DNA from: Mycolicibacterium moriokaense | GTDB taxonomy: Bacteria; Actinomycetota; Actinomycetes; Mycobacteriales; Mycobacteriaceae | Length of the DNA: 64,000 nt | Direction: 5' to 3' | NCBI RefSeq assembly: GCF_003201655.1 | Contig: NZ_QJJU01000003.1 | Span: 248,001-312,000, forward strand | In this document: in pieces, positions 36,440 through 45,124 of the stretch | How the letters are laid out: each line of letters begins with the position of its first letter | Numbering within the stretch: position 1 is the stretch's first letter | Position numbers and translations under genes: made by a program | Notes under the pieces: generated by a model | The model's input: the letters and a program-made list of their open reading frames with translations, nothing else | What the model was told of the DNA's origin: nothing | Databases searched by the model: none

Positions 36440-38203
36440 CTAGCGCACGCCCCTGATCAACCGTCCAGGCCGTGCGCCGGTGTCGACCCCGTGGCGGCGG
36501 GTCACCGCACCGCTGACGACGGTCGCGTCATATCCGCTGGCGCCCTGAATCAGCCTACGGCCGCCTGCAGGCAAGTCGTATGCCATGCGTGGCAACTCGA
36601 GAGTGAGCGCGTCCATGTCGATGACGTTGATATCGGCCTTCTTACCCACGGCGATGACCCCGCGATCGGAGAGCCCGTAAAGCGTTGCGGTGTCCAGCGT
36701 CTGCTTGCGCACCACGTACTCCAGCGGGAACTTTGGGCCACGGTGGCGGTCGCGGGCCCAGTGGGTCAGCAGGAACGTCGGGTAGGAGGCATCGCAGATC
36801 AGCCCGCAGTGGGCGCCCCCGTCGGACAGTCCCGAGACTGCGGCGGGGTGCGTCAACATCTCGTGGATGACGTCGTGGTTGCCCGCCGCGTAGTTGTAGA
36901 ACGGCAGCATCAGCAGTGCACCCGCGTCGGATTCGAGCATCAGGTCGTACATCGTGGACAGTGGGTCCTGGCCGCGCTGCTCGGCGATGGCCGCGACCGT
37001 CTTGTCCGGTGTCGGCTCGTAGTCGGGCGGGTCGCCGATCGCGTAGATGTGGTTCGCGCTGTGCTGCACCATCGCGAACATCTGGTCAAAGAGCACCGAC
37101 GGATCCGGCGGCAGATCCGGTTCGGACAGGATGGCCGCGCGCACCGCCGGATCGGCAAGGCGCCGGGCCAACTCGTCGCGGTCCAGCTCGGCCTTCAGCT
37201 TGCGGAAGGTGGGCCGATGCGTGAACGCGTGATATCCGGGGAAGCCGAACAACATGCCGAACGGCCGTGCGGCGATCTGCGCGTACAGCTCGATGCCGTT
37301 CTCGTGCGCCTTGCCCGTCCGCTCCAGCATGTCGCGCCACAGATCCGGGAGCCCGGTCGACTGGATCATGCCGTACGACACGGGCCGCTCGATGTCGGCC
37401 GCCAGCTTGGTCATCCAGTCCAGCTCCCGCATGCACACCTCCGCGGGGCTCTCACCGGCGATGCCTTCCGGCGCGACCTCGAACACCGCGCGGCCACCCG
37501 AGGCCATCGCTCGGCCCAAGCCGAACAGCTCCTGTTCGGCCGCGTACGTTCCGGGTACCGCCTCGCCGTCGATGGCACGGTGCCCCTCGGTGCGCGACGT
37601 GGAGAAGCCGAGCGCACCCGCCTCGATGGCCTCCTGGACGATGCGGGCCATCGCCGCGATGTCGTCAGCGTTGGCCTCTTCGTTGCGGGCACCGCGGTCA
37701 CCCATCGCGTATCCGCGCACCGCACCATGCGCGATCTGGGTTCCGAAATCGATGGCAAGATCGCGCTTCTCGATGGCGTCGAGGTATTCGGGGAAGCTTT
37801 CCCACTGCCACGTGATGCCCTCGGCCAGCGCCGACCCGGGAATGTCTTCGACGCCCTCCATCAGCTCGATGAGCCACTGTTCGCGACCGGGAGCAACCGG
37901 GGCGAATCCCACTCCGCAGTTCCCCCCGACCACCGTGGTGGCGCCGTGCAAACTCGACGGCTCCAGTAGTGGGTCCCAGCTGACCTGGCCGTCGTAGTGG
38001 GTGTGGATGTCGACGAACCCAGGTGCCACGATGCGGCCGGTGGCGTCGAGGGTTTCGGCCGCGTCACCTTCGAGGCCCGCGTCGTCACCGTTTCGCCTGC
38101 GCACTTCGACAATTCGACCGTCCTTCACGCCGATGTCGGCGCGGAATCGGTCGGCACCCGTTCCGTCGACGACGGTCCCGCCTGTGATTTTCAGATCGAA
38201 CAC
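36440..38203 (-). CDS. N-acyl-D-amino-acid deacylase-type amidohydrolase (A)
   Basis: 587-residue amidohydrolase-3 enzyme. Motifs: VDGTGADRFRADIGVKDG at the N-terminal beta sandwich, VDIHTHYDGQ near 65-74, GGNCGVGFAP near 93-102 (Cys as a D-aminoacylase metal ligand) and SGLSDGGAHCGLI near 465-477. It probably cleaves an N-acyl or cyclic amide. The stop codon abuts the stop of the FluG-like gene. It is last in a run with the LEH-like gene (9 bp upstream) and a second amidohydrolase. Confidence 0.88.
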   Translation of the reverse strand: MFDLKITGGTVVDGTGADRFRADIGVKDGRIVEVRRRNGDDAGLEGDAAETLDATGRIVAPGFVDIHTHYDGQVSWDPLLEPSSLHGATTVVGGNCGVGFAPVAPGREQWLIELMEGVEDIPGSALAEGITWQWESFPEYLDAIEKRDLAIDFGTQIAHGAVRGYAMGDRGARNEEANADDIAAMARIVQEAIEAGALGFSTSRTEGHRAIDGEAVPGTYAAEQELFGLGRAMASGGRAVFEVAPEGIAGESPAEVCMRELDWMTKLAADIERPVSYGMIQSTGLPDLWRDMLERTGKAHENGIELYAQIAARPFGMLFGFPGYHAFTHRPTFRKLKAELDRDELARRLADPAVRAAILSEPDLPPDPSVLFDQMFAMVQHSANHIYAIGDPPDYEPTPDKTVAAIAEQRGQDPLSTMYDLMLESDAGALLMLPFYNYAAGNHDVIHEMLTHPAAVSGLSDGGAHCGLICDASYPTFLLTHWARDRHRGPKFPLEYVVRKQTLDTATLYGLSDRGVIAVGKKADINVIDMDALTLELPRMAYDLPAGGRRLIQGASGYDATVVSGAVTRRHGVDTGARPGRLIRGVR

Positions 38204-38212
38204 AATTCCTCC

Positions 38213-38656
38213 TCAGACCAGGCCGGTCGCGTCGTAGATCCAGGACATATCGGCGTTGGCGAAGTCTTCCATCCACGTCGGCGGGGCATGGTTGGCCAGC
38301 GCGCCCATGTCCCAGTAGTCCTTCCACAGCGTGATCTTGTCGTCGACCACTTTGTGCACGGTAACGAATTTCAGGACTGCGGATTCTCCTGTAGCCCAGT
38401 GCCATTCCTCATGGTGCTCGTACATGGCATCGACGCCGTTGTCGACGAGCAGCCCGTCGAAGTTCTCATAGGACGCCAACGGCTCGAGGCCGATCTTGAG
38501 TCGTTTGACGATGTCTTCGGGACCGCGCGCCGCCGCCGCCGGTCCAACTGGCATGTCGAGGTAGATGCAGTCGTCGGCAAGGAACGTCTTCAGCGACTCC
38601 CAGTCCCGCGCCGACAGCGCCTTCCACATCCCAAGAACCGTATCCTCAACTGACAC
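38213..38656 (-). CDS. Limonene-1,2-epoxide hydrolase-like (NTF2-fold) protein
   Basis: 147-residue cone-shaped fold protein. WKALSARDWESLKTFLADDCIYLDMPVGPAAAARG at the start and FVTVHKVVDDKITLWKDYWDM near 100-118 fit the LEH group, whose catalytic Asp-Arg-Asp triad may be the Asp in IYLDMP, an Arg and the Asp in WKDYWD. It lies between two amidohydrolase genes and overlaps the upstream one by 11 bp, so it probably acts on the same substrate class. Confidence 0.82.
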   Translation of the reverse strand: MSVEDTVLGMWKALSARDWESLKTFLADDCIYLDMPVGPAAAARGPEDIVKRLKIGLEPLASYENFDGLLVDNGVDAMYEHHEEWHWATGESAVLKFVTVHKVVDDKITLWKDYWDMGALANHAPPTWMEDFANADMSWIYDATGLV

Positions 38657-40454
38657 TGGTCAACTCACTTTCCTGAACAGCAGGGGCCTTATGCGCGGCG
38701 CGCAGGAAGCGGCCGGTGCGGTGCTTGCCGACGAGCTCGGTAGCTTTGCCGTCTAGGAACACGGCGCGGCCACCGACGAGTACCACGTTGACAGTCTCAT
38801 CGTTGCGGTTGACCATGCGGGACAGACCGCCGTACTGCTCGACACGATCCTCGGCGTAGTCATCCAGCGACGCGTCCAGCCGCGCTGGATTGATGACCAC
38901 GACGTCGGCTCGGTCGCCGATGCGCAGGTGGCCCGCGTCGATGCGGTACCAGTCGGCCAGTTCACCGGTCAGCCGGTGCACCGCCTGCTCGATCGTCATG
39001 AACGGCTTGCCTGCCGTCTCGGCGTCGTGCACGTGGCGGAGCAGCCGTAGACCCATGTTGTAGAACGCCATGTTTCGAAGATGTGCACCCGCATCCGAGA
39101 AGCCCATCTGGATCCCTGAATCACGGGCCAACTTCTTGAGCACGTCGGGCCGATGGTTGGAAATCGTCGTGCGCCAGCGCAGTGCTCTGCCGTGCTCGAG
39201 AACCAGATCCAGGAACGCGTCGACGGGGTGCAGCCCGCCGCGGTCCGCACCGACCCGGCCGAACGACTTGCCTACGACCGCAGCATCGGGGCACTCGACG
39301 ATCTCTGCGTCGAAGAAGTCGCGCTGCCACACCCGTATCCCGAACTTGCTCTCGTAATCCTTGCGGAACCCGCGGCGGTACGACTCGTCGCGCATCAACT
39401 CGTTTCGCTCCACCTCGTCGCGCAGGTGCAGTGCCGCCGCGCCAGCGCCGAACTCCTCGAAGACGACCAGATCGATGCCGTCGGCATACACCTCGAACGG
39501 GACCGGCAGGTGCTGCCAGCGGAAATTGCCACCGAGACGGTTGACGAACCGAGCGAGCGGGCCTAACACGTGGATCGCGTACGGATTCGACTTGGCGTCT
39601 GCGGCGGACAGCAGGCTGGTCTTCAGCGGATTGCGCATGATGCCCAGCGACTGGGCCACCTGCGAGAGGAGATTGAACGGGTTCTGAATGTCGGGGCCCG
39701 ACTGCAGGATCCGTCCGGTGCGGCGCAGCAGCGACTTCAACTTGCGCAGTTCGCGCGGCTTCGCATACGTCGAAGGCAGTGTGCGCGACCGGCACACGTC
39801 GCCGTCAAGCTTGTCGAAAAGTAGTTGTTGCGAAGACATTCCGACAAACCCGGCCCGCAGCGCATCGGACAGCATCCGCTCCATCCGAGCCTGTTCGCTC
39901 TTGGTGGGGCGTTCGCGCTTCTGCGTTGCCCGGTCAAGGCCCATGGTGGCAGCCCGCATGTCGGAGTGCCCGATGAAGGCTGCCAGGTTCGGGCCGAGCG
40001 GCCGCGCTTCCAGTGCCCGGACGTACTCCTCGGCGTTCGTCCAGGACTTGTGCTCGTCTATGGCGCTGATGACATGTTCGCGGGGGATCGCCTCGACCCT
40101 GCCGAAGATGTCGCCTGCATCCACCCCGCCGATGTGGATCGTGGACAGCGAACATGAACCGAGCATCACCGTCGTCACGCCGTGGCGCAGCGACTCCGAA
40201 AGGGCGGGCCCGTTGAGGACTTCGACGTCGTAGTGGGTGTGGACGTCGAGCATGCCTGGCAGCACCCACTTGCCGGTCGCGTCGATGACCCGGTGGCAAT
40301 CGGCGTCGTCAATGTCTTGCACTGTGATCGCAACGACGTGGCCGCGACGGATGCCGATGTTGCGCACCGCGGAGGGGGCGCCTGTGCCGTCGAACCAGCG
40401 GCCATTGCGAATGATCGTGTCGTACGTCACCAAGTCATAGAACAGCGCGGCCAC
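38646..40454 (-). CDS. N-acyl-D-amino-acid deacylase-type amidohydrolase (B)
   Basis: 602 residues if the GTG at 40454 is used. A second GTG at 40430 begins VTYDTIIRNGRWFDGTG, the usual start of the family, and may be the real one; neither has a clear ribosome site. Motifs: LDVHTHYDVE near 75, MLGSCSLSTIH near 103-112 (Cys ligand region), and MGFSDAGAHLRNMA near 470. About 250 C-terminal residues differ from protein A, so it is not a simple duplicate. A perfect palindrome lies just upstream. Confidence 0.86.
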   Translation of the reverse strand: MAALFYDLVTYDTIIRNGRWFDGTGAPSAVRNIGIRRGHVVAITVQDIDDADCHRVIDATGKWVLPGMLDVHTHYDVEVLNGPALSESLRHGVTTVMLGSCSLSTIHIGGVDAGDIFGRVEAIPREHVISAIDEHKSWTNAEEYVRALEARPLGPNLAAFIGHSDMRAATMGLDRATQKRERPTKSEQARMERMLSDALRAGFVGMSSQQLLFDKLDGDVCRSRTLPSTYAKPRELRKLKSLLRRTGRILQSGPDIQNPFNLLSQVAQSLGIMRNPLKTSLLSAADAKSNPYAIHVLGPLARFVNRLGGNFRWQHLPVPFEVYADGIDLVVFEEFGAGAAALHLRDEVERNELMRDESYRRGFRKDYESKFGIRVWQRDFFDAEIVECPDAAVVGKSFGRVGADRGGLHPVDAFLDLVLEHGRALRWRTTISNHRPDVLKKLARDSGIQMGFSDAGAHLRNMAFYNMGLRLLRHVHDAETAGKPFMTIEQAVHRLTGELADWYRIDAGHLRIGDRADVVVINPARLDASLDDYAEDRVEQYGGLSRMVNRNDETVNVVLVGGRAVFLDGKATELVGKHRTGRFLRAAHKAPAVQESELTSVS

Positions 40455-40466
40455 GCGGGTGTCAAC

Positions 40467-40486
40467 GAAATCTGTGAACAGATTTC
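40467..40486. promoter_or_regulatory. Perfect 9+9 inverted repeat upstream of amidohydrolase B
   Basis: GAAATCTGTGAACAGATTTC has arms GAAATCTGT and ACAGATTTC around GA. It is 13 bp from the first possible start of amidohydrolase B and lies in the 70-bp gap after the SDR gene. Its AT-rich arms stand out in this GC-rich DNA. It looks like the operator of a dimeric regulator that is not encoded next to it. Confidence 0.6.
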
Positions 40487-40524
40487 AAGAAATGTCTACT
40501 ATCGCCGTTCACCAGCAGCGATGC

Positions 40525-41445
40525 CTACACCCAGCCATCGGGTTGGCGCCCATCGGTGTCGGTGAAGCCGTATTCGCGGGCGAGTTCCGCCGAGGTGACC
40601 GACCGCTGGTTCCAACGCGACCGGTTCTCGTCGGCGGCGATGGCCGCGACACCCCGTCCGACGTATCGCGGCGTCTCCGATTCGGCGAATCCTGGGGGAG
40701 CGGTGGGATGTCCGTCGGAGCGGCCGGGGTCCAGCGCCGCGTGCCAGTTGTCCTCTGTGACGCCCCAGTTGTCGAGCATCATCTCCGAGCGCAGCCAGCC
40801 GGGTGTGACGACGACGGCGGTGGCTCCGAAGGGCTCGAGCTCGTGGCCGATGCAGTAGCCGATCCTGTTCACCGCGACCTTTGACAAGTCGTAAAAAGTC
40901 GAGATTCGGTAGGTCTCATCGTTGTATTCCTTTGTCCCGTCGGTCACTTCGACGTGCAGTCCGTCAGGATGACTGACCAGCAGCGGCAGCAGAGCGTGTG
41001 CGGTGATCAGGTGCGTGTCGACGCCGAGCCGCAATATTCGCAGACCATCGTCGAGGTCGTGTTCCCAGATCGGCCGGTTCCACGTCGGCGGATGACCCTT
41101 GAGGATTTCGGCGCCCCAGATGTCGTTGACAAGGATGTCGATGGCGCCATGGTCGTCGCGGATTCGGTCTGCGAGCGCTCGCACCTGTGCGATGTCGAGG
41201 TGGTCGACCTGGATCGGGATACCTACCCCACCGAGTGACGTGACCAGTTCCGCTGTCTCCTCGATGGTTTCCGGGCGGTCGTAGTCGGAGCCTGCGTTAC
41301 CGGAGACGCTGCTGCGGCCGGTACAGATCACCGTGGCACCTGCTTCGCCGAGCGCTGCAGCAATGCCGCGCCCGGCCCCGCGGGTGGCGCCCGCGACGAG
41401 CGCTATGCGGTTACGCAGCGCATCGCCATCCGGCGTCCAGTTCAT
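40525..41445 (-). CDS. Short-chain dehydrogenase/reductase
   Basis: 306-residue NAD(P)-dependent oxidoreductase. GATRGAGRG near 19-27 is the cofactor motif; the active site is YDLSK near 182-186 with an upstream Thr/Ser (VTDGTKEYN). A C-terminal tail (NRSRWNQRSVTSAELAREYGFTDTDG) is typical of a mycobacterial/actinobacterial subgroup of SDR family oxidoreductases. Divergent from the dienelactone hydrolase gene, with 19 bp between starts. Confidence 0.9.
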   Translation of the reverse strand: MNWTPDGDALRNRIALVAGATRGAGRGIAAALGEAGATVICTGRSSVSGNAGSDYDRPETIEETAELVTSLGGVGIPIQVDHLDIAQVRALADRIRDDHGAIDILVNDIWGAEILKGHPPTWNRPIWEHDLDDGLRILRLGVDTHLITAHALLPLLVSHPDGLHVEVTDGTKEYNDETYRISTFYDLSKVAVNRIGYCIGHELEPFGATAVVVTPGWLRSEMMLDNWGVTEDNWHAALDPGRSDGHPTAPPGFAESETPRYVGRGVAAIAADENRSRWNQRSVTSAELAREYGFTDTDGRQPDGWV

Positions 41446-41464
41446 ACGGGCATACTGGTCGAAC

Positions 41465-42376
41465 GTGACGCCCTTACAGCGCTATATCGCCGAAGAAATT
41501 GCCACCGATCACGTCGACGGCTTGTTGTCCAGACGCGAAGCCCTGCGCCGGCTGGCGCTACTGGGGGTGAGCACGGCGGCGGCCACGGCGTTGTTCGCCG
41601 CGTGCAGCGAGGACAAGAAGCCGGCATCGAACGCCCCTGTGACGTCCAGCGCGCCTGCGACCTCAAGCGCGGCGCCGCCGGGAACGGAGAAGGCGCTGCC
41701 CACCGCGCCGATCACTTGGGCCGGGCCGCAAGGCGAGCTGCAGGCGGCGTGGGCGGACGCGCCGAACGCGCGAGGCGGTGTGCTGGTCATCCACGAGAAC
41801 AAGGGGCTCAACGACTGGGTCCGGTCGGTGGCTGTACGGTTCGCCGGTATCGGATACTCAGCTCTGGCGATCGATCTGCTTTCGGGGCAGGGCGGGACCG
41901 CGAAGTTCGCGGACCCCGCGCAAGCCACGGCCGAGCTGGGCAAGATCGCACCCGACGTGTTCGTGGCCAACTTGAAGTCCGGTGTCGGCGAGCTGCAACG
42001 TCGGGTTCCCGACAAGAAGCTTGCGGCTGTCGGATTCTGCATGGGCGGAGGCCTGACGTGGCAACTGCTCGCCTCTGGGGAGCCGCAGCTCGCCGCCGCG
42101 TTCCCGTTCTACGGTCCGGCGCCGGACAACCCCGACTTCTCGGGCTCGAAAAATGTTGCAGTGCTTGCGTTCTATGGCGCGCAGGATCAACGCGTCACCT
42201 CCACTGAGCCTGTCGTCAAGGCGGCGCTGGAGAAGGCAGGCCTGGTCCACGAACTTGTCGTCGAACCCGAGGCCAACCACGCGTTCTTCAACGACACGGG
42301 CGACCGCTACAACGCCACCGCGGCCACCGACGCCTGGCGTCAGGTGCAGGACTGGCTCACCAAGTACGTGGGGTGA
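41465..42376 (+). CDS. Secreted dienelactone hydrolase-family lipoprotein
   Basis: 303 residues from the GTG of VTPLQRYIAEEI. After a 22-residue cytoplasmic head comes a twin-arginine-like signal (SRREALRRLALLG, TALFAAC) whose Cys could be lipidated, then a Ser/Ala/Pro-rich linker of about 30 residues. The catalytic domain shows Cys nucleophile in VGFCMGGG, Asp in FYGAQDQRV and His in EANHAFFNDTG. It probably hydrolyses esters or lactones outside the membrane. Confidence 0.87.
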   Translation: MTPLQRYIAEEIATDHVDGLLSRREALRRLALLGVSTAAATALFAACSEDKKPASNAPVTSSAPATSSAAPPGTEKALPTAPITWAGPQGELQAAWADAPNARGGVLVIHENKGLNDWVRSVAVRFAGIGYSALAIDLLSGQGGTAKFADPAQATAELGKIAPDVFVANLKSGVGELQRRVPDKKLAAVGFCMGGGLTWQLLASGEPQLAAAFPFYGPAPDNPDFSGSKNVAVLAFYGAQDQRVTSTEPVVKAALEKAGLVHELVVEPEANHAFFNDTGDRYNATAATDAWRQVQDWLTKYVG

Positions 42377-42381
42377 AACCT

Positions 42382-42584
42382 CCGCGAGCGTGCGTGTCTG
42401 TCCGCCGACACGCCGCCGCAACCGCACATTCTGTGCACGCTCACGTCGGACGAGCGTGCGGTTTGTGTCCGCACATGGCGGTGTGTCGCGGTACAGACAC
42501 GCACGGTCGCGGCTTGACGAGCGTGCCGGTTATGCGCGCAGATGCCGGTGTGTTGCGGTACAGACACGCACACTCGCGGCTGTT
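42382..42584. repeat. Cluster of three copies of a ~65-bp intergenic repeat (one inverted, two tandem)
   Basis: Two direct copies of 67 bp (42451-42517 and 42518-42584) share GTGTGT(C/T)GCGGTACAGACACGCAC near their ends. A third copy at about 42382-42443 is in the opposite direction (its reverse complement begins GAGCGTGCACAG and ends CAGACACGCACGCTCGCGG). The 277-bp gap between the dienelactone hydrolase and glycosyltransferase genes is almost filled by them. No open frame is supported. Facing copies could fold into long hairpins. Confidence 0.75.
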
Positions 42585-42653
42585 CACAGGCTGTTCTTTT
42601 ACTGGTTGGTGTCGCGTTGTTGACCGAACACGCGTGCCGGTTCTGATTCACCC

Positions 42654-43760
42654 ATGCGGGTTGTGCAGGTTGCGAACTTCTACGGCCCGCGATCAGGCGG
42701 CCTTCGGACGGCAGTGGATCGCCTTGGCGCGGAATACTGCGCGGCAGGACACGAGGTGTTTCTGGTGGTGCCCGGGCGAGACTCCGAAACCCATGAGCTT
42801 CCTTCGGGCGTCGTCCGTATTTCCTTGCCTGCCAAGTTGATCCCGTTCACCGGCGGCTATCGCGCCGTGCTACCGCGACCTGTGACGTCTCTACTTGCCG
42901 AGCTCTCTCCCGACGCCCTTGAGGTTTCTGACCGGCTGACCCTGCGATCTCTGGGCGCGTGGGGCCGGCGACGCGACGTGGCCACCGTCATGATCTCCCA
43001 CGAACGCCTCGATCGCCTTGTCGGACAGATACTTCCGGCTCGGTTGGCGCGGTCCATCGCCGATGCTGCCAATCGACGCACCGCCGCCAGCTACGACGCC
43101 GTGGTGTGCACTACGGCGTTCGCGCGTGAAGAGTTCGACCGCATCCATGCGTCCAACGTCCTAACCGTGCCCCTCGGCGTCGACCTCGACCAGTTCCACC
43201 CAAGCCGCCGCTCGGCGGCGGTGCGGCAGCAGTGGGTAAGCCCGGACCAGACGCTGCTTGTGCACTGTGGCCGCCTTTCGGTGGAAAAGCACGCCCACCG
43301 CAGCATTGACAGCGTTGCCGCACTGCGGGATTCGGGCGTCGACGCAAGGCTCGTGGTCGTAGGGGAGGGGCCGATGCGAGCGCGGCTCCAACGACAGGCG
43401 GCAGGCCTGCCCGTCGACTTCACTGGCTACATCGGCTGCCGCGACACCGTCGCAACCATCCTGGCGACCGCGGACGTCGCTCTCGCACCCGGCCCACACG
43501 AGACGTTCGGGCTTGCCGCATTGGAGGCGCTGGCCTGCGGCACGCCTGCCGTGGTGTCGCGAACCTCGGCGCTGTCCGAGATCCTCACCACCGACAGCGG
43601 CGCCACCGCCGACAACGATCCGGATGCGATCGCGCGCGCCGTCACGTCAATCATCAGCAGGCCGGAACAACTGCGCCGCAACAGCGCACGCCGCCGCGCA
43701 GAACAGTTCACCTGGCCGCGCTCGGCCGCAGGAATGCTCAATGCATTGGGTGCGGGCTAA
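42654..43760 (+). CDS. Family 4 glycosyltransferase
   Basis: 368-residue GT-B enzyme. N-terminal acceptor domain begins MRVVQVANFYGPRSGGLRTAVDRL; the donor domain has LLVHCGRLSVEKHAHRSIDSV near 200, VVVGEGPMRARL near 235 and the family signature HETFGLAALEALACGTPAVVSRTSALSEI near 280-310, with the E-x7-E motif. Such mycobacterial enzymes usually transfer mannose from GDP-mannose to lipids or glycans; donor and acceptor are not determinable here. Confidence 0.9.
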   Translation: MRVVQVANFYGPRSGGLRTAVDRLGAEYCAAGHEVFLVVPGRDSETHELPSGVVRISLPAKLIPFTGGYRAVLPRPVTSLLAELSPDALEVSDRLTLRSLGAWGRRRDVATVMISHERLDRLVGQILPARLARSIADAANRRTAASYDAVVCTTAFAREEFDRIHASNVLTVPLGVDLDQFHPSRRSAAVRQQWVSPDQTLLVHCGRLSVEKHAHRSIDSVAALRDSGVDARLVVVGEGPMRARLQRQAAGLPVDFTGYIGCRDTVATILATADVALAPGPHETFGLAALEALACGTPAVVSRTSALSEILTTDSGATADNDPDAIARAVTSIISRPEQLRRNSARRRAEQFTWPRSAAGMLNALGAG

Positions 43761-43781
43761 CCGCGGCGCTACTTTGACGGG

Positions 43782-44453
43782 ATGGCCGAGGACACCGAGC
43801 GAGCGAGGAGCTTGTGGTTCGCCCTCCTTCTCACGCTCGCCAACGGATTCCTGGACGCCCACACTTATTTAGCGCGCGGTGGCGTGTTCGCCAACGTCCA
43901 AACCGCGAATGTGATCTTCGGAGCCATCGACACCTCAGAGCGGAAGTTTGCGCTGGCGCTGGCGCACGTGTGGCCGATACTCGCCTTCATCGCCGGGGTC
44001 GCGCTGGCGTCGCGGATCAAATCCGGCAGTGTCGAGCGCTTCGTGCCGCACCCGCTGCGCTGGACCATGGCCGTCCAGGCGGTCACGCTCGCCATCATCG
44101 GCTTCGTCCCGGCGTCGGTGCCGCACAGCTATGTGACCGTGCCAATCAGCTTCCTGGCCGCCGTGCAGATCGGCCTGTTTCGCAACGTCGGCGAACTCGT
44201 CTACCTTCCGGTCGCCACGACCGGCAACCTCATGCGATGCGTCGAGGCCGGATACGCCGGGTTCGTCGAGAAGCAGCCGGAGTCCCGGCGGGCATTCGGG
44301 GTGTACGGCACACTGATTGTCGCGTTCGCCATCGGTGCGCTGATCGGCGCCTTCGCCAGTCGAGCGTGGGGAGTGCACGCCATCTGGCTGCCCGCCGGAT
44401 TCCTCGCCTTCACCCTTTGCTTGTTCATCGTCGATGAACGCCATCTGCGGTGA
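43782..44453 (+). CDS. YoaK/DUF1275 family membrane protein
   Basis: 223 residues with six TM helices. The family pattern is LTLANGFLDAHTYLARGGVFANVQTANVIFG near 17-47 and, in the second half, GELVYLPVATTGNLMRCVEAG near 138-158, reflecting an internal repeat. Function unknown. ATG start, 21 bp after the glycosyltransferase gene. Confidence 0.88.
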   Translation: MAEDTERARSLWFALLLTLANGFLDAHTYLARGGVFANVQTANVIFGAIDTSERKFALALAHVWPILAFIAGVALASRIKSGSVERFVPHPLRWTMAVQAVTLAIIGFVPASVPHSYVTVPISFLAAVQIGLFRNVGELVYLPVATTGNLMRCVEAGYAGFVEKQPESRRAFGVYGTLIVAFAIGALIGAFASRAWGVHAIWLPAGFLAFTLCLFIVDERHLR

Positions 44454-44467
44454 ATTACGATCCAGGA

Positions 44468-44866
44468 ATGATCCGGTCGCTGATGGCCCTCACCGCCGCT
44501 GCGGCGCTGGTACTCGCCGGAACCACGGCGGTGGCAGGCGCGTCGCCAGGCCCGACAGCGTGTGCCTACACGCTGTCGCCGCCACAGGTCGTGCAGCTTT
44601 CCGGCACGAACGTGGTCTCCGCGACCCTGACGCCTGCCGCCTGCGACCAATCGAACCCGTACCTCATGGTGGCCTGCATCCAGTTGCAGGGCGGCGACGG
44701 GCCCGCGCAGTGCGCCGAGGGCCGAGGGACTCTCCCCGCGCAGGTGTACTACCAGCCATATCGGCCAGGCGCGACGTACATCTCGACCGGCAGAGGATGC
44801 GCATCGAAGGGGAACCCGCCGCAGGGCGTGTGTTCGCAGGCGGGCCCGTTCACCGCCACGCTATAG
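44468..44866 (+). CDS. Small secreted Cys-rich protein
   Basis: 132 residues from the ATG of MIRSLMALTAAAA (a GTG six codons upstream overlapping the previous stop is also open). The signal peptide ends at about AVAGASP. The mature part has six cysteines (CAY, ACDQ, ACIQ, QCAE, GCAS, VCSQ), likely three disulfides. I do not recognise a named family; the pattern is that of mycobacterial exported hypothetical proteins. Confidence 0.8.
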   Translation: MIRSLMALTAAAALVLAGTTAVAGASPGPTACAYTLSPPQVVQLSGTNVVSATLTPAACDQSNPYLMVACIQLQGGDGPAQCAEGRGTLPAQVYYQPYRPGATYISTGRGCASKGNPPQGVCSQAGPFTATL

Positions 44867-44988
44867 ACGCCGTCGGCCGACAAGGCACCCGCAAACCGAA
44901 TCTGGATCGGAATCAGCGCAATATCCACCCGGTGCAATACCATAATCTCTTGGCCTACAAGCTCTTTGCGGCAGGCGACTACGCTGTA

Positions 44989-45008
44989 GTCGGCGAGTAA
45001 TCGCCGAC
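44989..45008. terminator. Hairpin in the gap after the small secreted protein gene
   Basis: GTCGGCGAGTAATCGCCGAC forms a perfect 8-bp GC-rich stem with a 4-nt loop. It lies 122 bp after the secreted protein stop and 116 bp before the cupredoxin start, without a U tract. The rest of the 258-bp gap (44867-45124) shows no open frame that I support. Confidence 0.45.
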
Positions 45009-45124
45009 CAATGGCTACTTCTCAGGTAGACCGCAGGGGCCCACATCCCCCGAAACCGCCGATATGTGAACCAATTCGGATCGATAATCGTGTATCTCGC
45101 AGGGTCCAATCGAGAAGGGTCAAC

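Noticed and set aside
36491..37969. 492-codon plus-strand open frame opposite amidohydrolase A
   Set aside because: The minus strand encodes a complete amidohydrolase with metal motifs; the antisense frame shows no recognisable motif or ribosome site.
42451..42584. Tandem repeats as a CRISPR array
   Set aside because: Only two direct units, no distinct spacers between short repeats, and no cas gene nearby.
44434..45000. 188-codon plus-strand frame over the small secreted protein and its downstream gap
   Set aside because: Reads out of frame with the signal-peptide-bearing gene, has no domain, and runs into non-coding sequence.
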